Shown in pieces: positions 1-7,804 of a stretch of 64,000 nt of DNA. The stretch spans positions 1 through 64,000 of the forward strand of contig CADCLV010000002.1 of NCBI GenBank assembly GCA_902802325.1, written 5' to 3'. Made by a program: the position numbers and the translations under genes. How positions within the stretch are numbered: position 1 is the first letter of the stretch; every line of letters starts with the position of its first letter. This DNA comes from Oscillospiraceae bacterium. Lineage in GTDB: Bacteria; Bacillota; Clostridia; Saccharofermentanales; Saccharofermentanaceae. The notes beneath the pieces are model-generated. The model was not told the origin of the DNA and ran no database searches. It saw nothing but the letters and a program-made list of their open reading frames with translations.

Positions 1-25
1 TTTTTCTTGTGACAAGGAAAACTAC

Positions 26-54
26 TTGACAGCATTCTGTTTGTTTGGTATTCT
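26..54 (+). promoter_or_regulatory. Promoter for the ylxM-ffh operon
   Basis: A consensus TTGACA (26-31) is separated by exactly 17 bases from TATTCT (49-54), a good sigma-A type promoter. It lies just upstream of the ylxM ribosome site. The window starts 25 bases before it, so upstream control sites cannot be judged. Confidence 0.7.
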
Positions 55-82
55 CTTCTAGCGTGTGAAGGGAGGATTTCTC

Positions 83-403
83 GTGGAAAGCGTGAATGTA
101 TGTATGTTGCTTGACTTTTACGGGCAGCTTTTGACAGATCGTACCAGAGAGATCCTGGAGATGCGTTTTGCAGAAGATATGTCTTTGGCGGAGATCGCCG
201 AGGAACTTTCGATCTCCCGTCAGGCGGTTCATGATACCATCCACAGAGGTACCACAACGCTTACGGATTATGAGGAGAAACTTAAGCTTGTAGCACGGTT
301 CACACAGCAGAAAAAGACCATCGCCAGTGCTTTTAACGCATTGGAGGAACATAACGAAGAGAAAGCAAAGGAACTGCTCTCTACATTAGTTGAGGAATTG
401 TAA
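83..403 (+). CDS. ylxM: YlxM-family helix-turn-helix protein linked to the signal recognition particle
   Basis: A small DNA-binding-type protein of the UPF0122/YlxM family, which is almost always encoded directly before ffh and is thought to be an accessory factor of the signal recognition particle pathway. I place the start at GTG 83 because GGAGG (71-75) stands seven bases upstream. An in-frame GTG at 65 has no such site. The 106-residue product has a sigma-70 region 4-like helix-turn-helix at about residues 33-56 (MSLAEIAEELSISRQAV) and an acidic helical tail. Its stop lies five bases before the ffh start, so the two are surely co-transcribed. Family assignment is firm; the molecular role is known only loosely even in well-studied relatives. 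Confidence 0.9.
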   Translation: MESVNVCMLLDFYGQLLTDRTREILEMRFAEDMSLAEIAEELSISRQAVHDTIHRGTTTLTDYEEKLKLVARFTQQKKTIASAFNALEEHNEEKAKELLSTLVEEL

Positions 404-408
404 GTAGA

Positions 409-1782
409 ATGTTTGAAAGCTTATCGCAAAAACTGCAGAATATCACGGCGAAGATCCGCGGCAATGCCCGTGTGACCGAGGCGGATATCAAGGCCATGAT
501 GAAAGAGATCAGAATGGCGCTGCTGGAAGCTGACGTAAATTATTCGGTCGTAAAGGAATTTGTTTCCGATATGTCCGAGAAGTGCAAGGGCGCGGATGTG
601 ATGAAGAGCCTGACACCGGGACAGCAGATCGTAAAGATCGTGCATGAGGCCCTGGTGGAGCTTCTTGGTGAAACTACAAGCAAGCTGGCTGTTTCGCCTT
701 CCGGATTTACTGTGATCATGCTTTATGGTCTTCAGGGTGCCGGTAAAACGACCACCGCTGCCAAGCTGGCACGTATTCTGAAAAAAGACGGAAAGCGTCC
801 GTTACTTCTTTCTTTGGACGTACATCGTCCCGCTGCTGCCAAGCAGTTGGAAGTACTGGCCCAGAAGGTGGAAGTACCGAGTTTTATCATGCCGGAAGAG
901 AAAGATCCGATCGTGATCGCGAAAGCCGGTATCGAGCGTGCGAAGTATCTTCTTTGCGATACGCTGATCGTAGATACCGCCGGCCGTATGACCGTTGACG
1001 ACGAACTGATGGAAGAACTCATCAAGATCGGTGACTTTGTTAAGCCCCATGAGAAACTTCTCGTTGTTGATGCCATGATCGGTCAGGAAGCGGTGGCAGT
1101 TGCCCAGAGCTTCGAAGATCGTATCGGTCTTGACGGTTTCATTATGACAAAACTCGATGGTGACGCCAGAGGCGGTGCGGCGCTTTCGATCCGCAAGATG
1201 ACCGGTAAGCCGATCAAGTACATCTGCGTCGGTGAAAAAGTCGAAAATATCGAAGAATTCCATCCGAACCGGATGGCTGACCGTATCCTGGGCATGGGTG
1301 ACGTTCTGTCCCTGATCGAAAAAGCCCAGCAGAATATTGATGAGGAAGAGGCGGCGAAGTCCGTAGAAAGAATGCTCAGTAATTCTTTCAACATGGATGA
1401 CCTTCTTTCCCAGTTTGAACAGCTCAAGAAAATGGGCTCTATGAAGGATGTTCTGGGTATGATCCCGGGAGCAGCCGGAAAGATCAAAGATGCAGATATC
1501 GATGACAAGGTCATCGACATCAATATGGCCATCATCCGCTCCATGACGAAAAAGGAGAGAAGGGTGCCGAATATTCTGAATGCCAGCCGCAGAAAGAGAA
1601 TTGCGGCCGGTTCCGGAACTACGGTACAGCAGGTCAATCAGCTGATCCGTCAGTATGAGCAGACTTCCGAGATGATGAAGAAGTTTACTAAGATGACCAA
1701 GGGTGGTAAGAAGGGCTTTAAAGGACTTCCGGGCGGTCTTGGCGGTCTTGGAGGATTCGGAAACAAGAAGTTTCCGTTTTAA
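409..1782 (+). CDS. ffh: Signal recognition particle GTPase Ffh (SRP54)
   Basis: The protein subunit of the signal recognition particle, which binds 4.5S/6S RNA and hydrophobic signal sequences on nascent chains and delivers ribosomes to FtsY at the membrane. At 457 residues it has the normal length. The N domain spans roughly residues 1-95. The G domain shows the P-loop GLQGAGKTT near residue 107, DTAGR near 188 and TKLDGDARGG. The C-terminal M domain ends in a Gly/Phe/Lys-rich tail typical of Ffh. It follows ylxM by five bases, the usual Firmicutes arrangement. A candidate promoter inside the following 102-base gap suggests that the ribosomal-protein genes downstream are also transcribed separately. 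Confidence 0.98.
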   Translation: MFESLSQKLQNITAKIRGNARVTEADIKAMMKEIRMALLEADVNYSVVKEFVSDMSEKCKGADVMKSLTPGQQIVKIVHEALVELLGETTSKLAVSPSGFTVIMLYGLQGAGKTTTAAKLARILKKDGKRPLLLSLDVHRPAAAKQLEVLAQKVEVPSFIMPEEKDPIVIAKAGIERAKYLLCDTLIVDTAGRMTVDDELMEELIKIGDFVKPHEKLLVVDAMIGQEAVAVAQSFEDRIGLDGFIMTKLDGDARGGAALSIRKMTGKPIKYICVGEKVENIEEFHPNRMADRILGMGDVLSLIEKAQQNIDEEEAAKSVERMLSNSFNMDDLLSQFEQLKKMGSMKDVLGMIPGAAGKIKDADIDDKVIDINMAIIRSMTKKERRVPNILNASRRKRIAAGSGTTVQQVNQLIRQYEQTSEMMKKFTKMTKGGKKGFKGLPGGLGGLGGFGNKKFPF

Positions 1783-1818
1783 GTGATGTTCACGCGAGCC
1801 TTAGGGAAGGCAGTGCTT

Positions 1819-1847
1819 TTGCCGGGGAATGAACGCGAGAATATATG
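1819..1847 (+). promoter_or_regulatory. Candidate promoter for rpsP and downstream genes
   Basis: TTGCCG (1819-1824), a 17-base spacer and TATATG (1842-1847) lie in the ffh-rpsP gap. The match is fair (four of six at each element). Read-through from the ylxM promoter is also likely, since no terminator is visible between ffh and rpsP. Confidence 0.4.
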
Positions 1848-1884
1848 AGTTTATATAAAAGATATTGCTAGGAGGAAAAGAAAA

Positions 1885-2133
1885 ATGGCAGTAAAAATTC
1901 GTCTGAGAAGAATGGGTGCAAAGAAGGCTCCGTACTATCGTGTAGTTGTAGCGGATGGCCGCTATCCGCGTGATGGTCGTTTCATCGAGGAGATCGGTTC
2001 TTACAATCCGCTGATGGATCCGGCTGAGATCAAGATCGATACTGAAGCTGCAAAGAAGTGGATCGCTAACGGCGCACAGCCGACTGATACAGTTCGTGCT
2101 CTTTTGAAGAAGACAGGTGTTATCGAGAAGTAA
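1885..2133 (+). CDS. rpsP: 30S ribosomal protein S16
   Basis: A structural protein of the small ribosomal subunit that helps 16S rRNA fold. The 82-residue sequence opens with the family signature [19 protein letters not shown] and continues with the [13 protein letters not shown] motif, so identification is straightforward. A strong ribosome site (AGGAGG, 1871-1876) precedes the ATG. It heads the classic rpsP-khpA-rimM-trmD-rplS group, which joins ribosome assembly with tRNA methylation in Firmicutes. Length is normal and nothing is unusual in the sequence. Confidence 0.98.
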   Translation: MAVKIRLRRMGAKKAPYYRVVVADGRYPRDGRFIEEIGSYNPLMDPAEIKIDTEAAKKWIANGAQPTDTVRALLKKTGVIEK

Positions 2134-2155
2134 TTTCTTTTCGAATTAATCACGT

Positions 2156-2207
2156 AAGGAGGCATGCAGCACACCTGCTTCTATCTACATGCTGCAAATT
2201 GTAGACT
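2156..2207 (+). promoter_or_regulatory. khpA leader: distant Shine-Dalgarno, hairpin and short ORF
   Basis: AAGGAGG (2156-2162) is the only good ribosome site before khpA but lies 45 bases from its ATG. Between them TGCAGCA (2165-2171) can pair with TGCTGCA (2190-2196). That would bring the site to about 13 bases from the start. An 18-codon ORF from ATG 2164 to TAA 2218-2220 overlaps the khpA start in another frame, although its spacing from the site is only one base. Either hairpin bridging or translational coupling is possible. Confidence 0.4.
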
Positions 2208-2435
2208 ATGGAATTATTAACTACAATGGCCAAGTCTTTGGTCAACCATCCTGAGGATGTATCCGTAAAGAAGTCCGAAAGAGGCAACACTGTTGTTCTC
2301 GAGCTTGTTGTAAACCCGGAAGATATGGGTAAGGTCATCGGTAAGGGCGGCCGCCGCGCTCAGGCGATCCGTTCCATCATGAAGGCCAAGTATCTTCGTG
2401 AAGGCAAGCGTGTCATCGTAGACATTGTCGGATGA
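2208..2435 (+). CDS. khpA: KhpA, small KH-domain RNA-binding protein
   Basis: A single-KH-domain RNA-binding protein (YlqC family) that in other Firmicutes pairs with KhpB and affects cell elongation and mRNA control. The 75-residue product carries the KH signature loop GKGG at about residues 45-48, inside VIGKGGRRAQAIRSI. The start at ATG 2208 fits the family N-terminus (MELLTTMAKSLVNHPEDVSV), but no ribosome site adjoins it; see the leader entry. It lies between rpsP and rimM, its conserved position, and its end overlaps the rimM start by four bases (ATGA), implying coupled translation. Assignment is secure by sequence and context. Confidence 0.93.
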   Translation: MELLTTMAKSLVNHPEDVSVKKSERGNTVVLELVVNPEDMGKVIGKGGRRAQAIRSIMKAKYLREGKRVIVDIVG

Positions 2436-2956
2436 AAGACTATCTGATCATCGGAAAAATCGGCGGCGCACATGGCGTCCGCGGGGAAGTGCGTGTCACT
2501 CCTCTGACGGACGATGTGCGTCGCTTTTCTAAACTCAAAGAATGCCTGATCTTAGATGAGAAAGAAAACCTCAAGGGAAGTAAGAAGGTGCAGTCGGCCA
2601 GGATCGATGACAGCCGTACCCTTCTGAAATTTGAGGACGTCAATGACAGAGATGAGGCGGCAAAATGGAACGGCTTCTTTATCGGGGTGACCCGGGACCA
2701 GGCCGTAAAGCTTCCGAAAGACCGGTATTTTATCGCAGATCTTATTGGACTTACTGTCGTGGACAGTGAGCGCGGTGATCTGGGAAAGATCTTTGACATC
2801 ACCAATTCCGGCGCCAGCGACATCATTATCGTAAAGAGAAAAGGGAAGAATGAGCTTCTGATCCCTTATCTGAAAACTGTCGTGACAAAGGTGGATCTGG
2901 AAGAGGGAAAAATGTATGTGACCCTTCCCGATGGCCTTTATGAGATCTATGAGTGA
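2432..2956 (+). CDS. rimM: 16S rRNA processing protein RimM
   Basis: A maturation factor for the 30S subunit that binds S19 and promotes assembly of the 16S head domain. The 174-residue protein begins with the typical IGKIGGAHGVRGEVRVTPLTD motif region (residues about 6-27) of the RimM N-terminal barrel. A PRC-barrel half follows (YFIADLIGLTVVDSERGDLG, about 100-119). The start overlaps the khpA stop and the stop lies seven bases before trmD, so this is a tight operon. Length and motifs are normal. Confidence 0.97.
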   Translation: MKDYLIIGKIGGAHGVRGEVRVTPLTDDVRRFSKLKECLILDEKENLKGSKKVQSARIDDSRTLLKFEDVNDRDEAAKWNGFFIGVTRDQAVKLPKDRYFIADLIGLTVVDSERGDLGKIFDITNSGASDIIIVKRKGKNELLIPYLKTVVTKVDLEEGKMYVTLPDGLYEIYE

Positions 2957-2963
2957 GGAGAAA

Positions 2964-3737
2964 ATGAAGTTTTCGGTTCTGACGCTTTTCCCTAAACAGG
3001 TAAAGGACTTTCTCTCGGAGAGTATTCTCGGCCGGGCGGAAGAAAAAGGCATATTGTCTGTAAATGCCATCGATATCCGGGATTTTTCCGGAAACCGCTA
3101 TGGAAAAGTAGACGATACGCTTTTTGGCGGCGGAACCGGAATGCTGATGCAGTGCGAGCCGGTCTATCAGGCTTTTTCGTCTCTTTATGATGCGAAGAAG
3201 GAAGAAAAGCCCCACTGTATCTTTATGAGTCCGAAAGGGCAGGTGCTGACCCAGAAAAAGGCGAGAGAACTTTCCAAGTACGATCACCTGGTGATCCTTT
3301 GCGGTCACTATGAAGGGATCGATCAGCGTGTCCTCGATGAGATCGTGGACGAAGATCTGTCTATCGGCGATTATGTGCTGACAGGCGGTGAAGTAGCGGC
3401 CTGCGTGGTCATCGATTGCATTTCCCGCATGATCGACGGAGTGCTTCCAAATTCCGAAGCCTATGAAGAAGAATCCCATATGCAGGGGTATTTAGAGGCA
3501 CCGCAGTATACGAAGCCGAATACCTGGCATGACAAGACGGTTCCGGAAGTCATGCTTTCCGGAAATCACGCCAGGATCAAGGAATGGAAGCGTCTGCACG
3601 GATTATATGATACCTGGAAGCGCCGTCCGGATATGATGGAAAAACTGGATATCTCTTCCGATGACTGGAAAAAGCTCCTTCAGATCGAAAGGGAAAAGAA
3701 GGAAGAAGAGAATAAAGGTATTCCTTCTGCAAAGTAA
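2964..3737 (+). CDS. trmD: tRNA (guanine-37-N1)-methyltransferase TrmD
   Basis: Methylates G37 next to the anticodon using S-adenosylmethionine, which prevents +1 frameshifting. I choose ATG 2964 because a GAGGAG site (2955-2960) stands before it and the product then begins MKFSVLTLFP as in relatives. A longer frame from 2931 overlaps rimM. The 257-residue enzyme shows FGGGTGM, the knot region LCGHYEGIDQRV and LTGGEVA, the hallmarks of the SPOUT trefoil-knot fold. The C-terminal tail is acidic and lysine-rich. It closes the rimM-trmD pair found almost universally. Confidence 0.97.
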   Translation: MKFSVLTLFPKQVKDFLSESILGRAEEKGILSVNAIDIRDFSGNRYGKVDDTLFGGGTGMLMQCEPVYQAFSSLYDAKKEEKPHCIFMSPKGQVLTQKKARELSKYDHLVILCGHYEGIDQRVLDEIVDEDLSIGDYVLTGGEVAACVVIDCISRMIDGVLPNSEAYEEESHMQGYLEAPQYTKPNTWHDKTVPEVMLSGNHARIKEWKRLHGLYDTWKRRPDMMEKLDISSDDWKKLLQIEREKKEEENKGIPSAK

Positions 3738-3772
3738 GACAGAAATGGTTATCTGCTGAGGTTAAAAGAAAA

Positions 3773-4414
3773 ATGCGTATAGAAGTGGAAAATGATCGGG
3801 TCCGTGCCCGTAAAAAGCAGGAATATGAAGATCTGGTTGCAGAGAAAGAAAAAGAAGGTTTTGAAGCACACCTTGAAAAGATCAGTGTTTTGGGAGCGAA
3901 TGTTTTCGGCATACTGGTCATGCTTATTACGGCGGCGATCACTTTTCCTTTGTTCGTGGTAGTCAATGGATCTGACGCCCTCGATCCGAACAGGGTTTTC
4001 GGATTTCCCGGCTATGTCGGACTGCTTTTTTTCTTAGTGCTTTACGCAGTATCGATATTTGTTCATGAGTTTATTCATGGTTTCTTCTGGCATTTTCCCT
4101 GTAAAAAGAAGTGGGGAAGTATCGATTTCGGATTTAATCCGAAGAATATCACCCCTTACTGCCATTGCTGTGAAGCGTTGAGTGTTCCGGTATATTTCTG
4201 GGGCGCGATCGCACCGACACTGATCTTAGGAGTGCTTCCGATCATCATCGGGATCTTTTCCAAAATCTTGTTTCTCGTGACACTCGGCGTGGTCGGTGTG
4301 GTCGGCGGATGCGGAGATATTCTGGTCATCTGGACCCTTAGAAAACACAAAGATTGTCAGCTTTTCGACCATCCTTATGAGGTCGGATATGCGTATTTTG
4401 TGAAAAAACAGTAG
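3773..4414 (+). CDS. DUF3267 membrane protein with HEXXH motif
   Basis: A 213-residue integral membrane protein of the DUF3267 family, a group that looks like membrane metalloproteases but has no agreed substrate. Residues 1-40 form a charged cytoplasmic helix. Hydrophobic segments lie at about 45-65, 80-103, 140-165 and 168-190. HEFIH (residues 98-102) matches HEXXH in the second segment and could bind zinc. A Cys/His cluster (YCHCCEAL, about 125-132) may be a second metal site. It sits between trmD and rplS, which are normally adjacent, so it is an insertion into this conserved block. Protease activity is inferred from the motif only. Confidence 0.75.
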   Translation: MRIEVENDRVRARKKQEYEDLVAEKEKEGFEAHLEKISVLGANVFGILVMLITAAITFPLFVVVNGSDALDPNRVFGFPGYVGLLFFLVLYAVSIFVHEFIHGFFWHFPCKKKWGSIDFGFNPKNITPYCHCCEALSVPVYFWGAIAPTLILGVLPIIIGIFSKILFLVTLGVVGVVGGCGDILVIWTLRKHKDCQLFDHPYEVGYAYFVKKQ

Positions 4415-4441
4415 AAATACTTGATTTTTCGGCAAAAACAC

Positions 4442-4470
4442 TTGCATCTGAAAATTCGTTATGGTAATAT
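4442..4470 (+). promoter_or_regulatory. rplS: Promoter and leader of rplS
   Basis: TTGCAT (4442-4447), 17 bases, then TAATAT (4465-4470). The transcript would have a leader of about 65 bases with small inverted repeats (GGGAT at 4484-4488 with ATCCC at 4502-4506). That could be an autoregulatory L19 leader as in other Firmicutes, but I cannot confirm the fold. Confidence 0.6.
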
Positions 4471-4540
4471 TTAACGGCTAAAAGGGATGGTCCGCTGCGT
4501 GATCCCGCATGAACATCTATCGGAAGAGGAGGAAAAGCAT

Positions 4541-4894
4541 ATGGATTTAGTTAAAGCAGTCGAGCAGGATAATCTGCGTAATAGCTATTCCGAGGTCGAG
4601 GTCGGTGATCTGGTAAAGGCTCATCTGAAGATCAAGGAAGGTTCCCGTGAGCGTATCCAGGTATTTGAAGGCTATGTGATTGCACGTAAGGGCGGCGGTC
4701 TTTCTGAGACCATGACAATTCGCCGTCTCTCCTATGGAGTTGGTGTTGAGCGTGTTTTACCCGTTCATTCTCCTAACATTGATAAGATTGAGATCGTCCG
4801 TAAGGGCCGTGTAAGAAGAGCGAAGCTGTATTACCTGCGTAACCGTGTCGGTAAGGCAGCCAGAATTACTGAGAAGCTTTCTTCTAAGAAGTAA
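4541..4894 (+). CDS. rplS: 50S ribosomal protein L19
   Basis: A large-subunit ribosomal protein at the 30S-50S interface. The start is ATG 4541, preceded by AAGAGGAGG (4524-4532). An upstream in-frame extension from 4487 is outside the family pattern. The 117-residue product has the signature [16 protein letters not shown] and [28 protein letters not shown]. It has its own promoter and is followed by a strong terminator, so it forms a single-gene transcript, separated from its usual partner ylqF by a gene on the other strand. Confidence 0.98.
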   Translation: MDLVKAVEQDNLRNSYSEVEVGDLVKAHLKIKEGSRERIQVFEGYVIARKGGGLSETMTIRRLSYGVGVERVLPVHSPNIDKIEIVRKGRVRRAKLYYLRNRVGKAARITEKLSSKK

Positions 4895-4920
4895 TTCGGT
4901 TTCACAACTGGAAAAACATG

Positions 4921-4955
4921 AGAAGGTGTCTTTTGATAAGGCACCTTCTTTTTAT
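4921..4955 (+). terminator. Rho-independent terminator after rplS
   Basis: AGAAGGTG (4921-4928) pairs with CACCTTCT (4942-4949) across a 13-base loop, followed by a run of T. It ends the rplS transcript before the convergent peptidase gene. Confidence 0.85.
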
Positions 4956-5012
4956 TCCGAGTAGTGTAATGCATTCGCCTATAGAGAAGAAGCCCATATA
5001 GTGCATTTCCCG

Positions 5013-5045
5013 CAGAAAAAGAAGAAAGACCATCTTCCGATGGCC
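5013..5045 (-). terminator. Terminator of the M1-peptidase lipoprotein gene
   Basis: Read on the minus strand, GGCCATC (5045-5039) pairs with GATGGTC (5034-5028) around a GGAA loop. A T-rich stretch (5027-5013) follows. It lies about 40 bases beyond the minus-strand stop codon. Confidence 0.65.
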
Positions 5046-5082
5046 ATTTCTACTTGGAGGGGGTATGAAAAAATATAGAGGG

Positions 5083-6747
5083 TTATTCGAAGTGATGGAG
5101 ATAGACCGTAAACAGTTCTTCAAAGTCACCGTATTCTTTCCAGAAGAGCTGGAAGGCTTCCGGGGTGACCTCTGAGAAGGCAAAGGTCTGTACATAGTCT
5201 TTCAAGGCGCGGGCGAATGTTTCCGGCCCAAGATCGGAATACATGTGATAGATCATGGCCGCACCCTTGTCGTAGATATCATAGTAAGTTTCATCTTCAT
5301 TTTTTGATATGTAGTCATAAAGGGAAAGATTCAAATCGACGGGCATCGGGTTTTCAACCTGATGGTTATATTCGGCATAAACGGTCTCATCAACATTCTT
5401 ATTTCTCTCAAAAAGCGGGTAGTTCACATCATCGATATCCATGGCATCCATGAAGTAGCCTTCCATAAAACGGCACATGCCTTCATCGATCCAGTGATAA
5501 CGGATCTCGTCATTACCAACAATGCCGTAGAACCACTGATGCGCGATCTCGTGAGTGACGTTACGGCTTAATTGCGTCACTTCAAACAGGGTATTTCTTC
5601 TAATATCATCATCGGTGATCGTCTCGTGTGTATCTGCCGGTTCGGAATCACCTGACGCATGATCCTGCTTCTGGATCTTTTCTTTCAACTCTTCTAATGT
5701 GATCCGGTCATAGTAAAGATCAAAGGCGTCATCTGTTGCTTCTCCTGCAGAGATCATGACCAGTCCCGGATACTCCATTCCGCCGATTCCGCCGGCCTGA
5801 GGAGATAATACGAGATTCAGGGTGTCGTAGGGGTAGCCGCCCAGTTTTTCGCTATAGAAGGCCAGAGATTTCTTGGCGATCTCCATAACATGGGAAGCGG
5901 CTGCGGCATTTTCCTGAAGATAGAACACGTTTACGTTTACATTCATGATCGTATCACTTAAGATCTGACAGTCTTTAATGATCGAAAGGGCGAAGTCACG
6001 GACGTCTTTTGCCACATATACACCATCATTATTCAATGTGCCGGAAGAAGCGACCCGGAATCCGTCCGGCACTTCCACAGATACGTTGAAATCGGAGATC
6101 TTGGTATAGAATGCATCGCCCAGATCCACATAAGGTTCCACAAGCCATTTGCCGTTTTCAAACTGTGCCGGGGTCACGATCATATTTCCCAGGTTATAGG
6201 TATTGTCGGTATATCCGAAACGGTTCTTCAAATTCGGGACGTTCACGGTATATTCCATATGGATCTTGGCAGTCCCGTCTTTTTCTAGCGAAGACGGAAG
6301 GGTAAGAGAATATACTGTGCCTTCGACCTGATTGAGAGTGCATTCCTGACCGTTGACCGTGATCTTGTTCATGGTTACCTTGCCACCGCTGCGGTCAAAA
6401 TAATTCGGGATCAGATTGAAATAGATCTCGGAAAGCGCCTGGCCGTTATCGTTGATATAGGTCAGATCCTGGATGACATCCACAGAATGGTCGGTATCAT
6501 TGAGTTTCATCTTAATATCGTACTGGTTCTTCGTAGAAGAAGTATTCATCAGCCGCTCGATCTTCGGTACCGGAGTCGGAAGAGGAGTGCTCGGAGAAGG
6601 ATCTTCCAGAGGTTCGATCTCCGACTGGGTGGCTTCTGTTGCACCGGTGATCTTGGTGGACTCTTTCGTATTATATGTCTTTGATTTACATGCTGTTCCG
6701 GAGAGGATGATCGATGTGATGAGCAAAGTGATGATTGTCTTTTTCAT
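5083..6747 (-). CDS. M1-family metallopeptidase lipoprotein
   Basis: A 554-residue surface peptidase of the M1 (aminopeptidase N-like) clan. The first 20 residues form a signal peptide ending in SGTAC, a poor but plausible lipobox. A Thr/Pro/Glu-rich spacer (about 25-65) follows, which suits a membrane-anchored extracellular enzyme. A beta-sandwich region precedes the catalytic part. There GGMEYPG resembles the substrate-binding GxMEN loop, H399-E-I-A-H403 is the zinc site, and E422 in WIDEG gives the HEXXH-x18-E spacing of M1 enzymes. An acidic insert (about 360-385) lies just before the active site. The gene is on the opposite strand between rplS and ylqF and has its own terminator. The peptide substrate is unknown. 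Confidence 0.85.
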   Translation of the reverse strand: MKKTIITLLITSIILSGTACKSKTYNTKESTKITGATEATQSEIEPLEDPSPSTPLPTPVPKIERLMNTSSTKNQYDIKMKLNDTDHSVDVIQDLTYINDNGQALSEIYFNLIPNYFDRSGGKVTMNKITVNGQECTLNQVEGTVYSLTLPSSLEKDGTAKIHMEYTVNVPNLKNRFGYTDNTYNLGNMIVTPAQFENGKWLVEPYVDLGDAFYTKISDFNVSVEVPDGFRVASSGTLNNDGVYVAKDVRDFALSIIKDCQILSDTIMNVNVNVFYLQENAAAASHVMEIAKKSLAFYSEKLGGYPYDTLNLVLSPQAGGIGGMEYPGLVMISAGEATDDAFDLYYDRITLEELKEKIQKQDHASGDSEPADTHETITDDDIRRNTLFEVTQLSRNVTHEIAHQWFYGIVGNDEIRYHWIDEGMCRFMEGYFMDAMDIDDVNYPLFERNKNVDETVYAEYNHQVENPMPVDLNLSLYDYISKNEDETYYDIYDKGAAMIYHMYSDLGPETFARALKDYVQTFAFSEVTPEAFQLFWKEYGDFEELFTVYLHHFE

Positions 6748-6824
6748 GTCTCCGTTCCTTTCTGTTTCCTGATGTTCATATTGTACTTTTCTTTCTTCCG
6801 GATTTACCTTTCTAATCCGTCATC

Positions 6825-6854
6825 TGACAGATATGTCACTTACTATGCTATAAT
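6825..6854 (+). promoter_or_regulatory. ylqF promoter with embedded palindrome
   Basis: TGCTATAAT (6846-6854) is an extended -10 element. The upstream TGACA (6825-6829) and TGTCA (6834-6838) form a perfect five-base inverted repeat around GATA, where the -35 and spacer should be. This could be a regulator site, or its left half may act as an imperfect -35. Confidence 0.55.
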
Positions 6855-6899
6855 TGAGAAGTTGAAAAATGCCTTCATTTCGAAATAAGGAGTGCTGAC

Positions 6900-7793
6900 A
6901 TGCCTGAAAATAAAGGAAATATCAACTGGTTTCCGGGCCATATGCGAAAAGCCCTCAATGAGATCAGTGATAAGCTGAAATATGTAGATGTGGTTTTTGA
7001 GACTGTGGATGCACGTATTCCGATCTCCAGCAGAAACCCGGAGCTGGATCCGCTGGTGGCGAAAAAGCCCCGTATTCTGGTTCTGAATAAGGCCGATCTG
7101 GCTGATGAAAATGTAACTTCTTCCTGGCTTTCCTATTATAAGGAGAAAAATATACCGGCGGTCGCGATCGATGCGTCCCATAAGAAGGGGCTGGATAAGC
7201 TTCGTAATCTGGCAGTGGAGCTTTGTTCCGATGTGCTTTCCAAAGCAGAGGCGAAAGGAAGAATGGGAAGACCTGTCCGTGCTATGGTTGTCGGCGTTCC
7301 GAACTCCGGTAAATCCACTCTGATCAATGGCCTTTGTAACCGTAAGATTGCGGTTACAGGGGATATGCCTGGTGTGACCCGTGACTTTAAATGGGCCAGA
7401 TCCGACGGTCAGCTGGAACTGATGGATATGCCGGGCGTTTTGTGGCCGAGGCTTGGCACACCGAGAAATCAGCTTGTGTTGACCTTGACCGGCGCGGTAA
7501 AGGTGGAAGTCGTGGATGTAGTGGATGTGGCTTATTCCGGCATGCTCCTTCTTGAAGAGCTTTATCCGGATGCGCTTTATACCAGATATAAGCTTGCCCC
7601 GAAAGGATCCGATGAGTATATCGAAGAAGATTATGAGCGGTTTGAACAGGCTGCCAGAAATATGGGCTGCATCCTTTCAGGCGGAAGGATCAACGATGAA
7701 CGCTTTGCCAAGCTGTTCCTGGATGATTTCCGCAATATCCGCATCGGCCGGATCTCTCTGGAGACTCCGGAATATGGGAAGAAAGAAAAGTAG
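6900..7793 (+). CDS. ylqF: Ribosome biogenesis GTPase YlqF/RbgA
   Basis: A circularly permuted GTPase required for late assembly of the 50S subunit. The G motifs come in the order G4-G5-G1-G2-G3. NKAD lies near residue 63, GVPNSGKST near 131, PGVTRD near 152 and DMPGVLWP near 179. The N-terminus (INWFPGHMRKA) and the C-terminal helical domain are typical of RbgA, and the 297-residue length is normal. ATAAGGAG (6885-6892) precedes ATG 6900. It is followed immediately by rnhB, as in Bacillus, and has its own promoter because rplS is no longer contiguous. Confidence 0.97.
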   Translation: MPENKGNINWFPGHMRKALNEISDKLKYVDVVFETVDARIPISSRNPELDPLVAKKPRILVLNKADLADENVTSSWLSYYKEKNIPAVAIDASHKKGLDKLRNLAVELCSDVLSKAEAKGRMGRPVRAMVVGVPNSGKSTLINGLCNRKIAVTGDMPGVTRDFKWARSDGQLELMDMPGVLWPRLGTPRNQLVLTLTGAVKVEVVDVVDVAYSGMLLLEELYPDALYTRYKLAPKGSDEYIEEDYERFEQAARNMGCILSGGRINDERFAKLFLDDFRNIRIGRISLETPEYGKKEK

Positions 7794-7804
7794 TGGGTGA
7801 AGTC

